A DNA stretch of 64,000 nucleotides. It comes from Nephrocerus scutellatus. Its lineage: Eukaryota > Arthropoda > Insecta > Diptera > Pipunculidae. The stretch is from positions 74,696,816 through 74,760,815 of the forward strand of contig OX352764.1 in the NCBI GenBank assembly GCA_947095585.1, given 5' to 3'. The notes beneath the pieces are model-generated. The model saw only the letters and a list, made by a program, of their open reading frames with translations, made no database searches and was not told the DNA's origin. Of the stretch, positions 11,317 to 21,479 are shown in pieces. The stretch's first letter is position 1. Each line of letters begins with the position of its first letter. The position numbers and the translations under genes are program-made.

Positions 11317-11690
11317 TTGTCGACTCCTGAAAGAAGTCGCAGCTTGGTGTTTAAGCTGATCGCATTGCTTCGCCATATCCTGGACATCATTGCAAACACT
11401 GATTTGGCTTTGCCGATTCGGTTGACAATGTCCCGTTCGGTTCCACCTTCGGTCGAGACAATACTCCCAAGATATTGGAAACTCTCTACTCTCTCTACCG
11501 GGTGTCCAGCAATGTTAATTTGAGTTAATGAGTTAGTGCCGAGGTTGATGATTTTGGTTTTGACAGTATTAATCTTCAAACCCGCAACATTTGCTCCCCT
11601 TTTGAATTCCTCCGTTTCCAGTAGATAAAGCTGCGCGAAGCACCTCGCTAATAACAAAAAAAGAGTATCGGCGATAGAATGCAACCCCAC
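11307..11690 (-). pseudogene. RTE/CR1-like LINE fragment, palm-thumb region
   Basis: A minus-strand frame encodes GLKINTVKTKIINLG, VERVESFQYLGSIVSTEGGT and IGKAKSVFAMMSRIWRSNAI. This is the segment after the YADD box in RTE-type reverse transcriptases (LKIN..KTK, F.YLGS..S..GG....I..RI.KA). It joins the LOA-like endonuclease fragment at about 11316, so either one element inserted in the other or the two were fused during reverse transcription. Confidence 0.75.
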
Positions 11691-11707
11691 TTAGGATCTG
11701 GAATTCC

Positions 11708-11932
11708 TCACATTTTGCATGTGCTGAATACTACTTCCTGTGATCGTCTTCGGATGGATGAATGTGGGATTGTTTGCTCAGCCTCTCTCTCAGCCGCAGC
11801 AGCGATATTTTCCGCAAACATACCTAGATGAAGACGCGTTAGAGTCTTCACATCATTTACTAGTCCAACTTTTTTGAATTTGTTGATTGATTTCTCATGA
11901 TGGTCCGCCAATAAGGTTACGATCAGAAGCAT
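11708..11932 (-). other. Unassigned 74-codon open frame
   Basis: An open minus-strand frame with charged, helix-like content (NKFKKVGLVNDVKTLTRLHL). I do not recognise it. It is adjacent to LINE debris, so it is more likely part of a retroelement than a host exon. Confidence 0.25.
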
Positions 11933-12282
11933 TTACTTTACGAACTGTTATCTTTGCAAAATTTTCCCCGTTTTTGTTGTGAGTTTTGTCAAAATATAGT
12001 TTTATTATCAAAAATTGGGAAACAAACTTACGCCTACATTAATTTAAAAATCGGCATGGAGCATCAAATTCATTTTTGAGTTAACAGTGAAGTAAATGAA
12101 AGACGACATAAAAAATTACCTGTTTTATATTACGCATTTTTGTATTGCCTATAATTTAATCATGGTTCAAGTCACATAACAAAAAACTTTATTCCTCTTA
12201 ATTGAACAACATTTCTGCCAGAAAATGCAAAACAAGTCTCGTATGTTTTAATTACTCTCTTTTATTTCATCCTTACGAGCAG

Positions 12283-12418
12283 GACTGGTGGGACTCTACG
12301 CTGCCTGAGGAAAGTGTTCTCTGTTGCTTGAGTGTGATACCGAAAGTTCTTCTAGCTGGAGCGATTACATTAATGGATGAGGCGTACTTCAAGTTAGCTA
12401 TATGGTTGAATGACAAGG
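12283..12418 (+). CDS. Ano8: Ano8 exon 4: helix 4-5 region
   Basis: The acceptor ends CGAGCAG and the donor is AAGG|GTTTGT, phase 1. It encodes DWWDSTLPEESVLCCLSVIP, then the hydrophobic PKVLLAGAITLM and EAYFKLAIWLNDK. The Y-K-x-L-A-x-W-L-N-D block is highly conserved across all anoctamins, which fixes the frame. The single G left at the end joins AA of exon 5 to make the Glu of NDKENYRL. The poly-pyrimidine tract (TTACTCTCTTTTATTTC) is good. Confident. Confidence 0.94.
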
Positions 12419-12523
12419 GTTTGTTTGTTTGTTTATTCATCCGTTCGCGATACAAATCCTAACCGAACAATTTTACGATATTGGAGCATTTATATGTTGT
12501 TGTGTTATTCATTTTTCGTACAG

Positions 12524-12654
12524 AAAATTACCGTCTCCAATCTAAATATGAGAATCATCTCATTGCGAAAGTCGCGCTTTTTCAATTTGTCAACTCGTTT
12601 CTGTCGCTCTTCTACATTGCATTCTATCTGCGGGATGAGGATAAACTCAAGGAG
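12524..12654 (+). CDS. Ano8: Ano8 exon 5: helix 6 with conserved FVN
   Basis: It follows TTTTTCGTACAG and ends GGAG|GTATGA, phase 0. It encodes ENYRLQSKYENHLIAKVALF, then QFVNSFLSLFYIAFYLRDED and KLKE. ENxRT/RL..YE..L..K...F.FVN.Y.S.FYIAF is a diagnostic anoctamin block. The Asn of FVN sits where TMEM16A has a Ca2+-coordinating Asn in helix 6 (established for the family; position matched by eye). The intron before it is only 105 nt. Confidence 0.95.
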
Positions 12655-12768
12655 GTATGAGAACAATTGTTGTTGTTAAAAACTGAATGGCGCATTCGAC
12701 ATTTTCCTCATTTAATTGCTATTTCTTCCCTTCTTCTGATAATAATGGTAATCATATGCAAACTGCAG

Positions 12769-13035
12769 CAACTTGCCGGTCTGTTGATTTCCCGCCAGAT
12801 AATCGGTAATCTACGTGAATCCGCCATACCATACTTCGTCGAACAATGGAAATTAGCTAAGCTCAGCTTCACCATGTGGGGTGCACTTAGTCCGACTCAG
12901 GACATTAACCGGACAATTTTAGATACAGCGCATACAGCAAAAATTGCGACGCAAAAGGACGAACACCATAAACAACAGGAAGCTTCGTCAAAGCGGAACA
13001 TAGGTCAAGCGGAAATTGAAAGCTCTCTATATAAG
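12769..13035 (+). CDS. Ano8: Ano8 exon 6: divergent helix 7 region plus cytosolic linker
   Basis: The acceptor is AACTGCAG and the donor TATAAG|GTAAGA; 267 nt, phase 0 at both ends. The start (QLAGLLISRQIIGNLRESAI) matches the ANO8-specific version of the segment that in channel or scramblase anoctamins carries the E-L..Q acidic calcium ligands; no paired Glu residues are seen here. After PYFVEQWKLAKL comes a polar, low-complexity linker (HTAKIATQKDEHHKQQEASS), corresponding to the long acidic insert of vertebrate ANO8 but much shorter. Confidence 0.92.
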
Positions 13036-13127
13036 GTAAGAAGAGCAGTGGGCCAACGTAAAGCACTTACGCTCGATTCATTTACTTTTTAATTTAATTC
13101 TCTCTTCTCTGTCTATACACATACCAG

Positions 13128-13457
13128 TACGATGGAACATTTTCCGATCATCTAGAAATTCTCGTCCAGATGGGATATGTCGTCCTGTTTTCAGCAGCCT
13201 TTCCGCTTGCCGGCATTTGTGCGTTGGTCAATAATCTAATGGAAATACGTTCGGATGCATTTAAATTGGCTCACGTTCATCAGAGACCATTTGGGCAACG
13301 TGTGGCAAATATTGGCACGTGGCAAAATGCATTGAGTATCCTTGGATTGGCAGCGGTTATTGTAAATTGCGCATTGATTGGTTTGTCTGGCCAAGTATCG
13401 AGACTGTGGCCTGGCCTGACGACGACACAAACGATTATTTTAATTGTCACACTGGAG
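13128..13457 (+). CDS. Ano8: Ano8 exon 7: helices 8-9 with EIRSD motif
   Basis: The acceptor is ACATACCAG and the donor CTGGAG|GTAAGT; 330 nt, phase 0. It encodes YDGTFSDHLEILVQMGYVVL, FSAAFPLAGICALVNNLMEI, RSDAFKL, HQRPFGQRVANIGTWQNALS and a further hydrophobic helix (ILGLAAVIVNCALIGLSGQ) up to ILIVTLE. The Q-x-G-Y-V-x-L-F..AFPLA...L-x-N-N..E-I-R-x-D-A block is the strongest anoctamin signature. The Glu and Asp of E-I-R-S-D correspond to the helix-8 Ca2+ ligands of TMEM16A. The next exon is 2.6 kb away, past a LINE remnant and a piggyBac remnant. Confidence 0.96.
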
Positions 13458-13892
13458 GTAAGTGGCAGTTTTGGCGACATTTCAAAACAATCTATGCTAA
13501 TTGCAATGTGGCAAATGACATAATATATCATTTCATAATCGTTAGAAATAAATTGCGTTTAGACTGATTTCAAGGCAGTTGCACAAATATTCATCATATA
13601 ATTCATCAGGCTAATATGCCCTACCAAGTGTTCTTCAGTATTTTTGTTGACTGTTGTCACTCCATCGGAATTTTTCTTTTTTGTGCTGAACTACAGTATA
13701 TTGAGCAAGGGGGTGGTGGTCTTCAAGGATTTGATATTTGTTCGAAAAAATTCGTATTTCTGATGAGGTTTAAATCGAAGGGAATGTTATTTGGCATGTG
13801 GGTGGGTAAAAAGTGTTTTTTTTTATAGAAAATAATTAAATGGGAGTGCCGTTTGGGTGGGGCCGTCTGCAAAAAGGTAAATATCTGGCTTA

Positions 13893-14285
13893 TAAATATA
13901 TCAATAGATTCGCTTGAACACCGTAGGAACGTTTCCAGCTTGTCACTGTTTTATCGCTTCTTCTACCAGCGGTGCTCAAGAGAAATGGCCAGCTGCATGC
14001 AACCTCTTCTTTCAACTGTAATACTCGTGGCGCTGTAAATGCTCATCAGTTTTCCCTCAAGTCCATCTTCGGTCGTACAGTTAAGTTCAGGGACTCCTTC
14101 TTCAGCCGTACAACACGTATGTGTAATGCTCTCCCAAGCACTGTCTTCCCACATCACAGACATTCAAAACACAAGCTTATAGACATCTCATCTTTTCTCC
14201 TCCTATTCCTTAACGCTCACGCTGTGCCAAGCATGTAGCTGAGCATTATAAGGGTGTGCGAACCCCTTTAACCCAAGAAGGGTAA
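13893..14285 (+). mobile_element. LINE1 family, 3' end fragment
   Basis: Starts in the C-terminal ORF2 region (IDSLEHRRNVSSLSLFYRFF in one frame), continues through SRTTRMCNALPSTVFP and HSKHKLIDIS, and ends with the family 3' signature GCATTATAAGGGTG. It matches copies at 2533, 52510 (minus) and 54820. The 5' truncation and missing upstream domains fit incomplete reverse transcription. Confidence 0.8.
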
Positions 14286-14619
14286 TCATATTTTTTAGTA
14301 CATTAAAGGTAATCATTCGTCGATTCGACGAAGTAATATTGAACTCTAATTTTTTAGAAAAGTTTTTGACAAGTTCTTATAAATTTAAATAACTTATGCT
14401 TATCAGTCCCTTTTTTAAATAAAAATCCGGAATAGTTGTTTTTTTTTAAATATGTGATTCTCTATTTTTTCAAAATATCTTTGAATCAAGTTGAGATCAA
14501 TCAGGTTTAAAAAAAAGAAAAGCGTACACATTTTATGAAAAAGTTGAAACTTAAAAATTAATTCATTAAATATAAAAAAAAATAAAAATCACAAAAAAAA
14601 AATTTATTTTCAGCATTTC

Positions 14620-15880
14620 ATGAAAAATTCAAAATTATGCTCTCCGCATATGCTCTCGTTGCATCTACCACATGTTGACTTAGTCATGCGTCGTTTTGTG
14701 TACGGACAATATTTCCAAATTGTTCTTTTTTTTATTTGTATTGCACTTGCGTGTTGTCCTCTGTTATCGGTTCTTTACTCTCGGTGCTATTATTTTCAAT
14801 ATAAGCCCTAATCCTGGCATGTAAAGTTGGTGCTTCTAACCGCTTTTTCATCCAAGCGCTACAAGTCGCGAATGCAGCTCCTTCATAAAATCCCTCCGTT
14901 TTACTGGCTTAAAGATTCAAGACTTATGATGCCGTAAAACATATACATGGGCCATATATTCCTTTTACGGGAACATGACATGTTTGGTCAATTGTATCAA
15001 CCCCTCCTTTTGTTTGATTGCAGAATTCAATCATATGAGGTGTGCCAGTGTTGGTGTTAACAGCCCCTTCCTCATTGCAAGACGATAAAAAATAAATAAT
15101 TTTATTTGGCTTTGGCTTATAGGACTGTAGTGTCAATTATTTGTCTTAGCAAAACATTGAAGTTCCACATCGCCGAGTTTTAGATTTGGTCATTGCCTAC
15201 AAGTGTTAGTTTGTGCGGCTCAAGGAGAAGTGACTTTGCGAGTTGAACTGAAGTAAACCAATTATCTATCGTGATATTTCAGTTTGAGCCATGAATACTT
15301 TTGGCAATCTCTTTTACGCAGTATTATTCAAGTGGCATTTTAGAAGTATTTGTACCATTCCCCAAATATGGCATTGCATCCACCATATATTTCGTTCCAC
15401 TCCTACTGGTGCTAATTTGTCAGTAATAATATTTGGTCTCATAGATTTATCATCAAACCGTAAACACCTGATAAGAAATTTAAATCGAGCTTCACTCATT
15501 GTGGAAATGTACCTGTTTCCAGTGTAGGAGCAATCAAAAAGTTCCTCAGTTGTCAGATGATTATCTTTTAGTGCGGCTGTTAGGACTAAAATTCCTATCA
15601 GAGCTCTTATTGCAGAACTATTCGTCAGCGTTATAGTCGTTTCGACGAACATTTGATAAAAACAACACCTACCCAAGTAACTAAGCCATCGAACGTTCCT
15701 ACAAGAACTTAGAGATGACTAACGTGACACGAAGAGAAAATGCAATCAGAGAGAAGTGTGAAGAGATAATTGAAAAAATAAAATTGATGTTCGTCGAATC
15801 GACGAACGAAGCGTGCGCGAATTATAAAAAAAAATGCAGCCACTATACGCAATTTATGGGCGTTGCATCCTTTTTTGCTA
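14620..15880 (-). pseudogene. piggyBac-like transposase remnant
   Basis: The minus-strand frame 15676-15314 encodes ALIGILVLTAALKDNHLTTE, ELFD, TMSEARFKFLIRCLRFDD and KLAPVG, the N-terminal part of the piggyBac DDE domain. The frame 15136-14924 encodes SYKPKPNKIIYFLSSC and PHMIEFCNQTKGGVDTIDQ, including the conserved T-K-G-G-V-D-T.D catalytic region. Between them sequence is missing or frameshifted. A palindrome TTCGTCGA(T/A)TCGACGAA occurs on both sides, near 14318 and 15788, as possible subterminal repeats. I could not fix TTAA-flanked ends. Inactive. Confidence 0.85.
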
Positions 15881-16054
15881 CGGGCGTTTCTAACCATTGA
15901 TTTTCTGGTGAGGAAAGGCCTTACAACTCAAAATCTGCGCGAGTGATTTTATCCCCTAAAAGACAAAAAATTTTAGAAATTAATACGGACTAAAGTTTTT
16001 TTAAATAGCTTTGCTTATACCCTGTGATAAAATATTAATTTTCTTTGTCATTAG

Positions 16055-16492
16055 CATATCATGCTTGGTCTGCGCTCCGCACTAACATGGCTTTTACCCG
16101 AATTACCATCATGGTTGGCTGCAGAAATAGCACGTGCTGAACATTGTCGACGTGAAATGCAGTGCAAAGGTACATCACCCAGACCAACTCCACCGACCCC
16201 ACCATCAACGACATCACCATCACAATTAGATCACGAACAAATGACACCACTTGATGCGGCAACGACAAACGATCAATCTCTGGAAAGCCAATTAGCCGAC
16301 GAAATTATCTACCAGTCCGGTGATCATCTGTTACAACAACACTTGCAAGAGCAGCTTCAACAAGCTGGCGAAACTGGGCTTCTCTTTCAAAATTTCGATT
16401 CGGATCTTTCATTCCGTTTGCAACGAAACATCGAGGCCGATGTAAATATCTATGAGAACCGTGACTCCTCGCCCGACTCGCCACCATCACAG
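16055..16492 (+). CDS. Ano8: Ano8 exon 8: last helix and start of the disordered tail
   Basis: It begins after TTTCTTTGTCATTAG, phase 0, so TLE joins HIMLGLRSALTWLLPELPSW. This is the expected last-helix segment (VLEH...IP..P.W). LAAEIARAEHCRREMQCKG follows as an amphipathic charged helix. The rest is Pro/Thr/Ser-rich (PRPTPPTPPSTTSPSQ), then Gln-rich (LLQQHLQEQLQQ), then acidic. The donor is CAG|GTTAGT. The length of 438 nt keeps phase 0. The tail is probably cytosolic and disordered. Confidence 0.93.
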
Positions 16493-16565
16493 GTTAGTGT
16501 AGAGATAGGAGGACATTTAATTTCAACAAATATATAAGTAGAAAAATAATTAATCCTTTCCCCAG

Positions 16566-16666
16566 CAGACGAGTACAATTTTAATACGGCCGCTGCATGA
16601 ATCGACGCCACCCAACAGTGGAGCATCACTGCAAAGTTTGCACCATCAAGAGTCGGGAAATTTTGC
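16566..16666 (+). CDS. Ano8: Ano8 exon 9, with NAGNAG tandem acceptor
   Basis: The acceptor reads CCCCAGCAG, so the exon can start at 16566 (adds Gln) or 16569, both in frame. It encodes (Q)TSTILIRPLHESTPPNSGAS and LQSLHHQESGNF, ending GC|GTAAGC in phase 2. The content is polar and Ser-rich with no recognisable domain. The assignment rests on frame continuity with exon 8, a pyrimidine-rich 73-nt intron and phase agreement with both candidate next exons (20230 and 20860). Confidence 0.8.
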
Positions 16667-16969
16667 GTAAGCTTAATTTGTATATTCACATAAATTAGCC
16701 ATATTTTGTTGAAAAAATCCTTTAGGAGTATAAATATGAACATTAAACACTTTTCGAATAGCTTCTCTTTTTCTCCGTTATAGTTTTTTTTAAATCTTTC
16801 TCTTATAATACATATTTTTAAAATGTCTTTTGAAAACTTCTAATTTATCATTTAATGTTAAGAGTTTAACTTTAAAATTTTTCTTCAAAATTAGTTATCT
16901 ATTTACTTGCCGTGTCTATACACATTGCACTTTTTGTTTTATATACCAATTTTCCATTTTTTTTTATTA

Positions 16970-17197
16970 AATTATTTGTTTTAACTTCGCGTTGGCATGT
17001 GTCTTTCTGTCAGCCTGTCGGTGGCTGACTGGTTGGCTAGTGGAATCTTGTGATCAATTTTTAACCCATTTCCTAAAGCCCGATTTTCTTCAAATTTTGT
17101 ACACATGTGTATCTGCGGTGACAACCATCTTTTGTAGTGACATGTGTATGATTAGAGAATTTACATAAAAAATTTAATTTTTATGGATTGTTTTTTC
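16970..17197 (+). repeat. Family H element, short complete copy
   Basis: Starts in TTAACTTCGCG, has a GTCGG/CTGG core and TTGTGATCAATTTTTAACCC, one CCGATTTTCTTCAAATTTTG module with ACACATGTGTAT, and ends ATTAGAGAATTTACAT...TTTTTATGGATTGTTTTTT. It is the minimal version of the family: one internal module and no long 3' module. Confidence 0.75.
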
Positions 17198-17569
17198 TGA
17201 TTGTTATTCAAGATACATTTCCTTAGATGTATAATGTTCTTTATAGTGGTCCGGATAATTTTACTTAGCTTACAACATGAGTCATAGTCAACATACGTAG
17301 TCGTGTCAGTTTATTTGGGATACCAAACTCTCTCATAGCTTTTTAAAGTTATAGTCTGCCTTTGCTACCAAAGGAAGCTTTAACGTCTATAAACGGATGA
17401 TTGTGTAGTGAGTTTGGAACTCTAAATTTTTGCATAGCCTGCCTAAGGCTGAAAATCTCATCAGTAGATTATTACCCTGTAATGAAACCACACTTGTATG
17501 GCCCAAAATTGATGAATAATTAGTAAATTATAAATTATACTTAAGAATTAAGAAGAATTCTGTAAATGA

Positions 17570-19640
17570 TGTAAAATCATTCTGGGGGATATGAATGCTA
17601 AAATAGGTAGGGAGCCAGTATTCAGGCAGTACATTGGCACCCATAGCTTACAAGAGAACACTAATGACAATTAACAACGAGTCATAGAGATAGTAGCAAG
17701 CAATAATTTTGTCGTTGCGAGTACAAGGTTTGCGCGTAAAATATCCACAAAGCCACCTGGGTATCTCCTGATGGAGCCACTCGCAACCAGATAGACCACG
17801 TGTTAATAGACCGCCGCCACAACTCTAACCTGATGACGGTACGAACGTACCGAGGTATCAACGTCGACTCGGACCACTATCTGTTGGTATGGTGCTACGA
17901 GCGCGGATCGCATCATCACGGAAGACTGCATCCGCGAATCAGATTCGAGTCAACACGGCTGCCCTCCGCAACGAAGAGACCAGAAACAACTACGGTCAAG
18001 CGATAGGACTCGCCCTAAATGCTGGGAGAGTAAGTCCTGGAGCTGAGATGTCAGGCGTAGAAGAGAAATGGACACGCCTTAAAAATACTGTTATTAGTAC
18101 TGCTGACTCCATCGTAGAGATCGGAACTACTGGTTCGATGACGAATGTAAGCAAGCGACTGAACGTAAGAATGTTGCGTACCAAGCAATGCAACAATCTC
18201 ATAGAACGCGGGCACGCGAAGATGAATATAAAGAGCTCAGAAGATATGAAAAAACAGTTCACCGGCGAAAGAAAACAGCCTGAGAGAAGAATCTCGTCCA
18301 TGAACTAGAACAGAACAAAGAGCAAGGACCGCACCAGGCGCGGAAGTTCTACCAAAGAGTCCGCGATATGACGCAATATACACCGCGTTGCACATACTGC
18401 AAGGAGAAAGAGGGTAATCTGATCACCGATATTAAAAGCATCTTAGAGCGATGGGAAGAGCACTTTCATGACTTGCTTAATGGGCATTTAACTGAGGAAT
18501 TGGAGGCTCTACCAATGACCGAAGATCATACTATGCTGCCGCCACCAAGCATAGACGAAGTTAGCAGAGCGATAAATCGGTTCAAAAATAATAACGCCCC
18601 GAGATCTGATGCGATCCCAGCGGAACTGATAAAACTAGGAGGCCCAACATTACACCAAGAAATTCATGAAATAATAGTGCAAGTATAGGAGGAAGAAGCC
18701 AGGCCAGAAGACTGGCGATAAGGCATCCTCTGCCCCATACATAAGAAGGGAGATACCACAAAATGCAGCAATTATCGTGCTATAACGTTGTTGAGTACCT
18801 CGTATACGATTTTCTCTTCTATCCTTCAAGTAGAATAGCCCCATACGCTAAAGTCATACCAGTGTGGCTTCATCCCAGATAATGTTATAAGCCAAGTAAA
18901 AATATCCGGATCACTATCAAGCTCATTCAACATTTATAACGGGCTCCGATATGGGGATGGACTGGCCTGCGTCCTCTTCAACTTGGCGTTGGAGAAACTG
19001 ATCTGACACTCTAACGTAAGGGCGAGAGGTACAATCCTCTATAAGTCCATTCAGATACTGGCTTACGCAGACGATATTGACATCGTTGGTAGAAACCGTA
19101 CAGGAAGCTTTCATTCAGATCGCGCAGGCACGAAATCTGGGGATGCACATAAATGAGAGCAAAACAAAGTACATGGTGGCCACGTCTGCGAGTAAAAGAT
19201 CCAACATTGGTCGCTAAATTCGAATAGTGGAGTGCGAATTTGAAGTAGTGCAATACATTAACTATCTCGGGTAAACTGTAGCAGCCGATAACAGCATAGA
19301 ACCATAAATACGCACACGGTTGCTTAAAGCCAACAAAGCCTTTTATAGTCTGTCAAGACTCTTCAAATCCAGGAACTTAACCATAACATCCAAGCTGCTG
19401 GTATGAAAGACAATGGTCATACCAGTACTTACATATGGATCCGAGACTTGGGTGCTTAGCAAAAAGCATTCTGACCTCTTAGCCGCTTTCGTGAGAAAAG
19501 TCTTACGGAGAATTTTTGGCCCCGTATGTGAGGAAGGACGAGTCCGGAGACTCTGCAATGATAAAATCTACGAGCGTTACCGCGATGTCGACATCGTGAA
19601 GAAAATTATACTTAATCAGCTCTCATCCTCCTCTTTTTAT
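17570..19640 (+). pseudogene. RTE-like LINE, degenerate, endonuclease to reverse transcriptase
   Basis: In plus-strand order it shows GDMNAKIGREPVF (endonuclease start), an N-Q-I-D-H-V-L-I-D-R-R-like stretch near 17785, DSDHYLLVWCYERG, the linker FTGERKQPER, then WEEHFHDLLNG, SIDEVSRAINRFKNNNAPRS, IPAELIKLGG, a reverse transcriptase palm with LAYADDIDIVGR near 19065, and YGSETWVLSK near 19435. Several stops and frameshifts break it. Other copies of the same family lie at 32080-32720 and 41350-42770, both inverted. The 3' flank is a CATAAT microsatellite (19650-19685). Confidence 0.85.
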
Positions 19641-19699
19641 TTGATTTTTTTTTTAATCATAATCATAATCATAATCATCATAATAACTTGTAGCTGATC

Positions 19700-20229
19700 C
19701 TCTTATGGCCCATATAATGTATATATGCAATGAATTAGTCAAAACATACCTTAGTACTTCCCATATGACACTATAGCTATAATTTCAAAAATCAAAAACC
19801 TCTTTTACAGTCCCATCTTTCGCGAACGTTCGCCTTTGATATTTTTTATTTCTTGGTTTTAAATTTTATGTCTCTTCCATTTGTGTTTAAAAATATAATA
19901 GGCTATAAAATGCGATCAAATGAGTTATCAATAGGTATTTATTATTTATTAATTCTACAAGAAAGGCCACAAGAGTAAAGGAACCTATACAAGACCAATA
20001 CCAAGATCGAGATGCCATGGTACTGGGATTTGCAGTGGTTATATTTTCTTATTGGCTCGAACAAAATTTATTCACCGTTTCGAAAAAATTTTTTTGTTTT
20101 GTTTCTTTATTATATACGGTTTTTTTGAAATACCATACACTTATTTTTTATGATTTTTTTTTTTATTTCGTTTTTAAGCGAATAATTTTTTTAATACTAG
20201 AAAATTAATTTACAAATAAATTTTCTTAG
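19700..20229. other. Intron sequence, no recognised feature
   Basis: Very T-rich; no element found. Confidence 0.5.
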
Positions 20230-20343
20230 CTCATGTAAAAGTTGTAAGCAGAAAAAGAAAATTCCAGAAATTCCTTCGTTTCGAGGATATTCGGTCCGTA
20301 ATTTATGCTCAAATCAATATCAGAGAATGCACGCATTTACTGG
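20230..20343 (+). CDS. Ano8: Ano8 exon 10: candidate phase-2 cassette exon with an IPEIPSF motif
   Basis: The segment lies between AATAAATTTTCTTAG and GG|GTAAAT. It is 114 nt, with phase 2 on both sides. Read in the only frame that fits exons 9 and 11, it is fully open and encodes SCKSCKQKKKIPEIPSFRG followed by YSVRNLCSNQYQRMHAFTG. KIPEIPSFR matches two motifs in the next exon (ISEIPPFRK and IQEIPPFKA). Because it is symmetric it could be skipped without a frameshift. It is too short to stand out as an ORF. The evidence is sequence logic only: splice sites, phase and motif similarity. Confidence 0.72.
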
Positions 20344-20859
20344 GTAAATTTTGTTAGTTTAAAAGTTCTCAGTGTGTTCCCAGTAATTTTGGTATTTTAT
20401 TGAATGTATGTACTTTTATTTTTCCCAACAGTTTGGAGTGCTTGTGAATTGCGTAGTCCGATTAAATGTAGATGCTTTCATTACATCACTCAAAAATGTT
20501 CTTCTACAATTTTACTTTTGATTTTTTTTTGTTTATTCTTTACAAAAATGTTATTTTTACGTAAGAAATACCATATCTTAAAATTAATATTAAACAAACG
20601 AAATAAATTGGCACATCATCCGCTTTTGAAGTTTTAACTGAGCGCATTAACGATCGTTCTATGTTTATAAATCTATATTATGTATAGAGACGTTTACATG
20701 TCTCTAATATATGTTTCTTTTCCACAAAAAAAGTAAATAATCAATCAACAAATTTTTATCTTTCCATATTCCTTTTTTTACAAAAACAAAACATTAAATA
20801 TAAAACATTTTTCAACGAAAATTTGAATTACACTTGAAACAAAAACAAAAATTCTCCAG

Positions 20860-21097
20860 CCCATCCGCCAGCACCCTGGCCTTATCCTCGAAGCCCATCC
20901 AAATTTCGGAAATTCCTCCATTTCGAAAAAAGTCAACTGACTCAGCAGATCATACCGAAAGTAGTACGAGCAGTAGCCCGCAACGCACACGGCAACAGCA
21001 ATTGCCATCATTAACGCCACCACCGAAAATTCAGGAGATTCCACCATTCAAGGCACGCAAGACTTCCAGCGAGAGTACCACACAGTTACAAATGAGT
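20860..21097 (+). CDS. Ano8: Ano8 exon 11: tail with two IxEIPPF motifs
   Basis: The acceptor is AAAATTCTCCAG. The first C completes the codon left by exon 9 (Ala) or exon 10 (Gly). It encodes PSASTLALSSKPIQISEIPP, FRKKSTD, a Ser/Thr stretch, QQQLPSLTPPPKIQEIPPFK and ARKTSSESTTQLQMS. The donor is AGT|GTAAGG, phase 0. The two I-x-E-I-P-P-F-[RK] blocks followed by basic residues look like a repeated short linear motif in an otherwise disordered tail. An intron of about 10 kb follows. Confidence 0.85.
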
Positions 21098-21479
21098 GTA
21101 AGGAATTTTATATTTCTACTATACCAACAACACGTTATTGTTTAATTAGGTTTTGTTCAATTTTTACTGCAATTTTTTGAAAAGTTTTTTTTCGTAAAAT
21201 CAAAGAAAAAACAGACACATCACATACTATAGGCGCACCAATCATCAGAGCACAGTTTTGAATGTTATTAAGTTTGTTTCGATTTCAATTTGTTTGATTA
21301 TTTAAAATATTTATTCATAGGAAGATATAACATCTTATAGATTAGTGACAAGGTTAATTAATATGTGAGTAGACAATCTTAAATCAGTTTTAATTAACAA
21401 TAATTAGCAAAAAAAGAAGAAGATAAAAAAGAAGAGATAAATAGAAAAAAAAAGAAATAAAATAAAACAAAGTCACAAG

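Noticed and set aside
16061..16537. Separate 158-codon gene
   Set aside because: It is Ano8 exon 8 plus intron read-through; acceptor at 16054 and donor at 16493 are clear.
20834..21145. Separate 103-codon gene
   Set aside because: It contains Ano8 exon 11; ends are intron sequence.
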